Assembly (NCBI GenBank): GCA_964467785.1
Contig: CAYXVB010000077.1
Span: 1 to 15,852 of the forward strand
Direction of reading: 5' to 3'
Length of the DNA stretch: 15,852 bases
DNA from: CAYXVB01 sp964467785
Lineage (GTDB): Bacteria > Bdellovibrionota > UBA1018
Below are positions 13,541-15,852 of the stretch, piece by piece; positions within the stretch are counted from its first letter, which is position 1; each line of letters opens with the position of its first letter. A program made the position numbers and the translations under genes. Below the pieces are notes generated by a model. The model saw only the letters and a program-made list of their open reading frames with translations, searched no databases and had not been told where the DNA came from.

Positions 13541-14755
13541 TCAGACCACCTGGCCCGCCGCCCAACCCGAGGCCCAGGCCCATTGGTAGTTGAACCCGCC
13601 AAGCCAGCCTGTGACATCGACGACCTCGCCGATGAAGTAAAGGCCGGGAACTTTCTTCGCTTCCATCGTCTTGGACGAGAGCTCGTCCGTGTCGATGCCG
13701 CCGCGGGTGACTTCGGCCTTGTTGTAGCCCACGGTGCCCGCGGGCGTGAGCGTCCACTTGTGGAGTAGCGCGCAGAACTCGGCAATGGCTTTTTCGGAGA
13801 CCTGCGGCAGCGGGAGCGTCGCGTACTGCTCCGGAAAATAACGGTCGCAGAACACGTCGGCAAATCGCGCGGGGAGCAGCTCCGCCAGTACCGTGCGCAC
13901 CAAGGCTCGCGATCCCTCGCGCTTGCGGGCCAGGAAATGGCCGAGCGCGTCCACGCCGGGAAGCAGGTCGAAGTCGACCGCGTCTCCCTTGCGCCAGTGC
14001 AGCGAGATTTGGAGCGAGACCGGCCCGCTCACCCCCATGTGGGTGAACAGGAGCTTTTCGACAAAGCGGATGCCGTTGCACGAAAGTCCAACATCGAAGG
14101 AGATGCCCGCGAACTGCTTGAAAAAGGCCGTATCCTCGGGAGAAAAGGTTAGGCCGTCAAGCGCAGGCGCTAGGTCGGTCACCTTCAGTCCGAACTGCCG
14201 CGCGACCTCATAACCCCAACCCGTCGATCCGACCTTGGGAATGGAAAGCCCGCCGCTCGCGATCACAAGGGAGCGGCAGGTGAGCACGCCTTGGGAGGTG
14301 TGGATTGCGAATCGAGGCGTGTCTTCGCCGCCTTCGCCGCTCTCCGGCCGTTCCACACGTTCCGCCCGACAACCCAGTCGAAACTCGACGTTCGCTTCGT
14401 CGCACTCCTGTTTGAGCATTCGGACCAGATCGCCCGCCGACTCGTCGCAAAAGAGCTGCTGGTGCTTGCGCTCATGATAAGGGATACGGTGGGCCTCGAC
14501 CCGCTCCACGAACTTTTGCGAAGGAAAACGCGAAAGCGCCGACTTGCAGAAGTGTGGATTCCGGGACACGTAGTTGCCGGGGCCCGCGCCGCGATTGGTG
14601 AAGTTGCAGCGTCCGCCGCCCGAGATCCAGAGTTTGCCTCCGATCTTGGGCATGTGCTCGAGGATGCAGACGCTTCGCCAGCGCCTGCCGGCCTCGATCG
14701 CGCACATCATCCCGGCGCCTCCGGAACCGATGATGACCACGTCGTAAGAGGTCAC
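13541..14755 (-). CDS. YhiN/HI0933-family flavoprotein (NAD(P)/FAD-dependent oxidoreductase)
   Basis: 404 residues. The FAD-binding dinucleotide motif VVIIGSGGAGMMCAIEAG is at 6-23; the family hallmark ISGGGRCNFTN follows at 44-54, with the helix in LEHMPKIGGKLW before it. LVIASGGLSIPKVGSTG closes the first FAD part, and the C-terminal PGLYFIGEVVDVTGWLGGFNYQWAWASGWAAG is the family's end block that completes the FAD site. Reaction and substrate of this family (E. coli YhiN) are poorly known; relatives include BaiN-type enzymes. The GTG at 14755 is chosen because it directly precedes the Rossmann motif and overlaps the TGA of the upstream HD gene as GTGA; the longer form from 15019 is antisense-frame sequence of the HD gene. 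Translational coupling with the HD gene is likely. Confidence 0.92.
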   Translation of the reverse strand: MTSYDVVIIGSGGAGMMCAIEAGRRWRSVCILEHMPKIGGKLWISGGGRCNFTNRGAGPGNYVSRNPHFCKSALSRFPSQKFVERVEAHRIPYHERKHQQLFCDESAGDLVRMLKQECDEANVEFRLGCRAERVERPESGEGGEDTPRFAIHTSQGVLTCRSLVIASGGLSIPKVGSTGWGYEVARQFGLKVTDLAPALDGLTFSPEDTAFFKQFAGISFDVGLSCNGIRFVEKLLFTHMGVSGPVSLQISLHWRKGDAVDFDLLPGVDALGHFLARKREGSRALVRTVLAELLPARFADVFCDRYFPEQYATLPLPQVSEKAIAEFCALLHKWTLTPAGTVGYNKAEVTRGGIDTDELSSKTMEAKKVPGLYFIGEVVDVTGWLGGFNYQWAWASGWAAGQVV

Positions 14756-15852
14756 CGGTTCTCGACCAGGCCGCGGGCCTTGAGCAGCCGCGTCGCCGAC
14801 TCGTTGGCGTAAACGCTCGGAACGAAGTTGATGAAGCTCGATAGGTGCTTCATCAGCGTGTTTTCGCGCTCGACCAGGAGCTGCGGCTTGCCCGACTTGG
14901 AGACGACCTTGATCGGATCGCGCTCCTGGTACAGGTTGTCGCTCTTGCGCTTCTTGATCACCTGGTGCATCGCCCGCGTAAACACGACGTCGCGCTCCGG
15001 GATGTCGGCTAGGATCCACTCGCAGCCGGTCCCGTATTTTTTGAGCACGCCTTCGAATTCGGCGATCTTTTTTTGGATCTGGCTGATGAGCTTGGCGCGG
15101 TCCTGCTCGTTCGAATCAGTTCTGAGGAGCCGGTGCTCGAAGAGCGGGTGTCGAAGGGTCTTGGGCGGGCGCCGGTAGAGGATCATCTCGATCAGTTCAG
15201 CGATGCGCGGATCAAAGATCTTTTTCTGGAATCGGACTTCCTGGAGCTTGCTCATGAAGTACACGTCGTTGAACCAGAAAAAACGTTCGTCGCGCTCCTG
15301 GATCATCGACAAGAGATCATGGAACTGGTGGATGAGATTCTGATTGAGCAGCGCCTCGGTCACGTGCTGGGCCATGATGTCGAATTTGGCCGAGCCCTGG
15401 TTCTTGATGACCTGGCTGTACCAGCTGAAGCGCGCGATTAGGAAGTCCTCGACCGCGTGCTGGGCGCTCTCGCGCACGCCAAAACCGAGTTGTCCTCCGC
15501 CCGCGTCATAAGTCACCAGATTCGAGAGCACGTAATCGCGATCGAATTGGCCGTACTTGATCCCCGTATAATGCGCGTCCCGCATGAGGTAGTCCATGCG
15601 ATCGGCGTCGAGGTCAGAGTGCATCAGCTGGTTGGCCACCAGCCACTGCGACTCGCCTTTGATGATCCGCGAGATCGTCTGGCCGTCCAGGCCGCACTGA
15701 TTCAGGATGCGGGTGATCCCGCCTTCGTAGTCCGTATTCTTGATGATGAACGAGCCCAGATGCTCATGCGAGTTGGGCAGGTCTTTGGGCTTTTTTCCGT
15801 TCTTGGTTTGGCGGTTCGTTCGACCGTCGTTGCCGTGCCGGATGTAGGCGTT
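14752..15852 (-). CDS. HD-domain phosphohydrolase of the COG1078 (SAMHD1-like) type, 5' end outside the window
   Basis: The frame is open to the window edge, giving 366 C-terminal residues. Near the edge is SHEHLGSFIIKN, the segment after the metal-binding HD motif, which itself lies outside. Then comes LMHSDLDADRMDYLMRDAHYTGIKYG, a diagnostic block of bacterial HD phosphohydrolases related to SAMHD1 and the dGTPase group, whose Asp contributes to the metal/substrate site. The remainder (VEDFLIARFSWYSQVIKNQ, HQFHDLLSMIQERDERFFWFND) is helical as in the family. Nucleotide (dNTP or related) hydrolysis is inferred; the true substrate is unknown. The C-terminal ~100 residues are less conserved. 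The stop overlaps the GTG of the flavoprotein gene. Confidence 0.9.
   Translation of the reverse strand, partial: NAYIRHGNDGRTNRQTKNGKKPKDLPNSHEHLGSFIIKNTDYEGGITRILNQCGLDGQTISRIIKGESQWLVANQLMHSDLDADRMDYLMRDAHYTGIKYGQFDRDYVLSNLVTYDAGGGQLGFGVRESAQHAVEDFLIARFSWYSQVIKNQGSAKFDIMAQHVTEALLNQNLIHQFHDLLSMIQERDERFFWFNDVYFMSKLQEVRFQKKIFDPRIAELIEMILYRRPPKTLRHPLFEHRLLRTDSNEQDRAKLISQIQKKIAEFEGVLKKYGTGCEWILADIPERDVVFTRAMHQVIKKRKSDNLYQERDPIKVVSKSGKPQLLVERENTLMKHLSSFINFVPSVYANESATRLLKARGLVENR

Noticed and set aside
14756..15019. N-terminal extension of the YhiN-type flavoprotein
   Set aside because: It lies in another frame of the HD gene, lacks conserved sequence, and the Rossmann motif begins right after the GTG at 14755.

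Overview
The window (15,852 bases) is chromosomal DNA of a Gram-negative bacterium. It carries a lipobox lipoprotein, several Sec signal peptides and a ComEC/ComM DNA-uptake pair. Most genes are GC-rich and use ATG, GTG and TTG starts. The secreted coiled-coil and metalloprotease proteins would fit Bdellovibrionota or another former deltaproteobacterial lineage, but nothing here fixes the taxon. I see no insertion sequence, integrase, tRNA, rRNA or CRISPR array.

Left part (1-2641): the 3' end of a gene with a possible GYF_2-like tail; a convergent exported SRPBCC-fold protein; then a coupled rRNA-modification pair (RluA-type pseudouridine synthase and RlmI/RlmK-like methyltransferase, overlapping by 8 bases).

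Middle-left (2660-5169): two minus-strand genes of visibly lower GC encode unrecognised exported proteins. One has a methyltransferase-like glycine-rich motif. They look like an acquired two-gene secreted module. Next to it, the non-coding stretch 5170-5565 holds a strong candidate for 6S RNA (SsrS), ending in a GC hairpin and T-run.

Middle (5566-7893): a short-chain dehydrogenase on plus, convergent with a minus-strand group made of a second RluA-type pseudouridine synthase and a zinc-metallopeptidase lipoprotein.

Competence block (8066-12234): comEC (DNA uptake channel) and comM/yifB (AAA+ branch-migration helicase) on minus, separated by a small membrane-anchored J-domain gene on plus. 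That gene starts 21 bases from comEC and overlaps the 3' end of comM.

Right part (12235-15852): an exported Ala-rich helical protein behind a two-hairpin leader; then, on minus, an HD-domain phosphohydrolase (5' end outside the window) translationally coupled through a GTGA overlap to a YhiN/HI0933-type flavoprotein.
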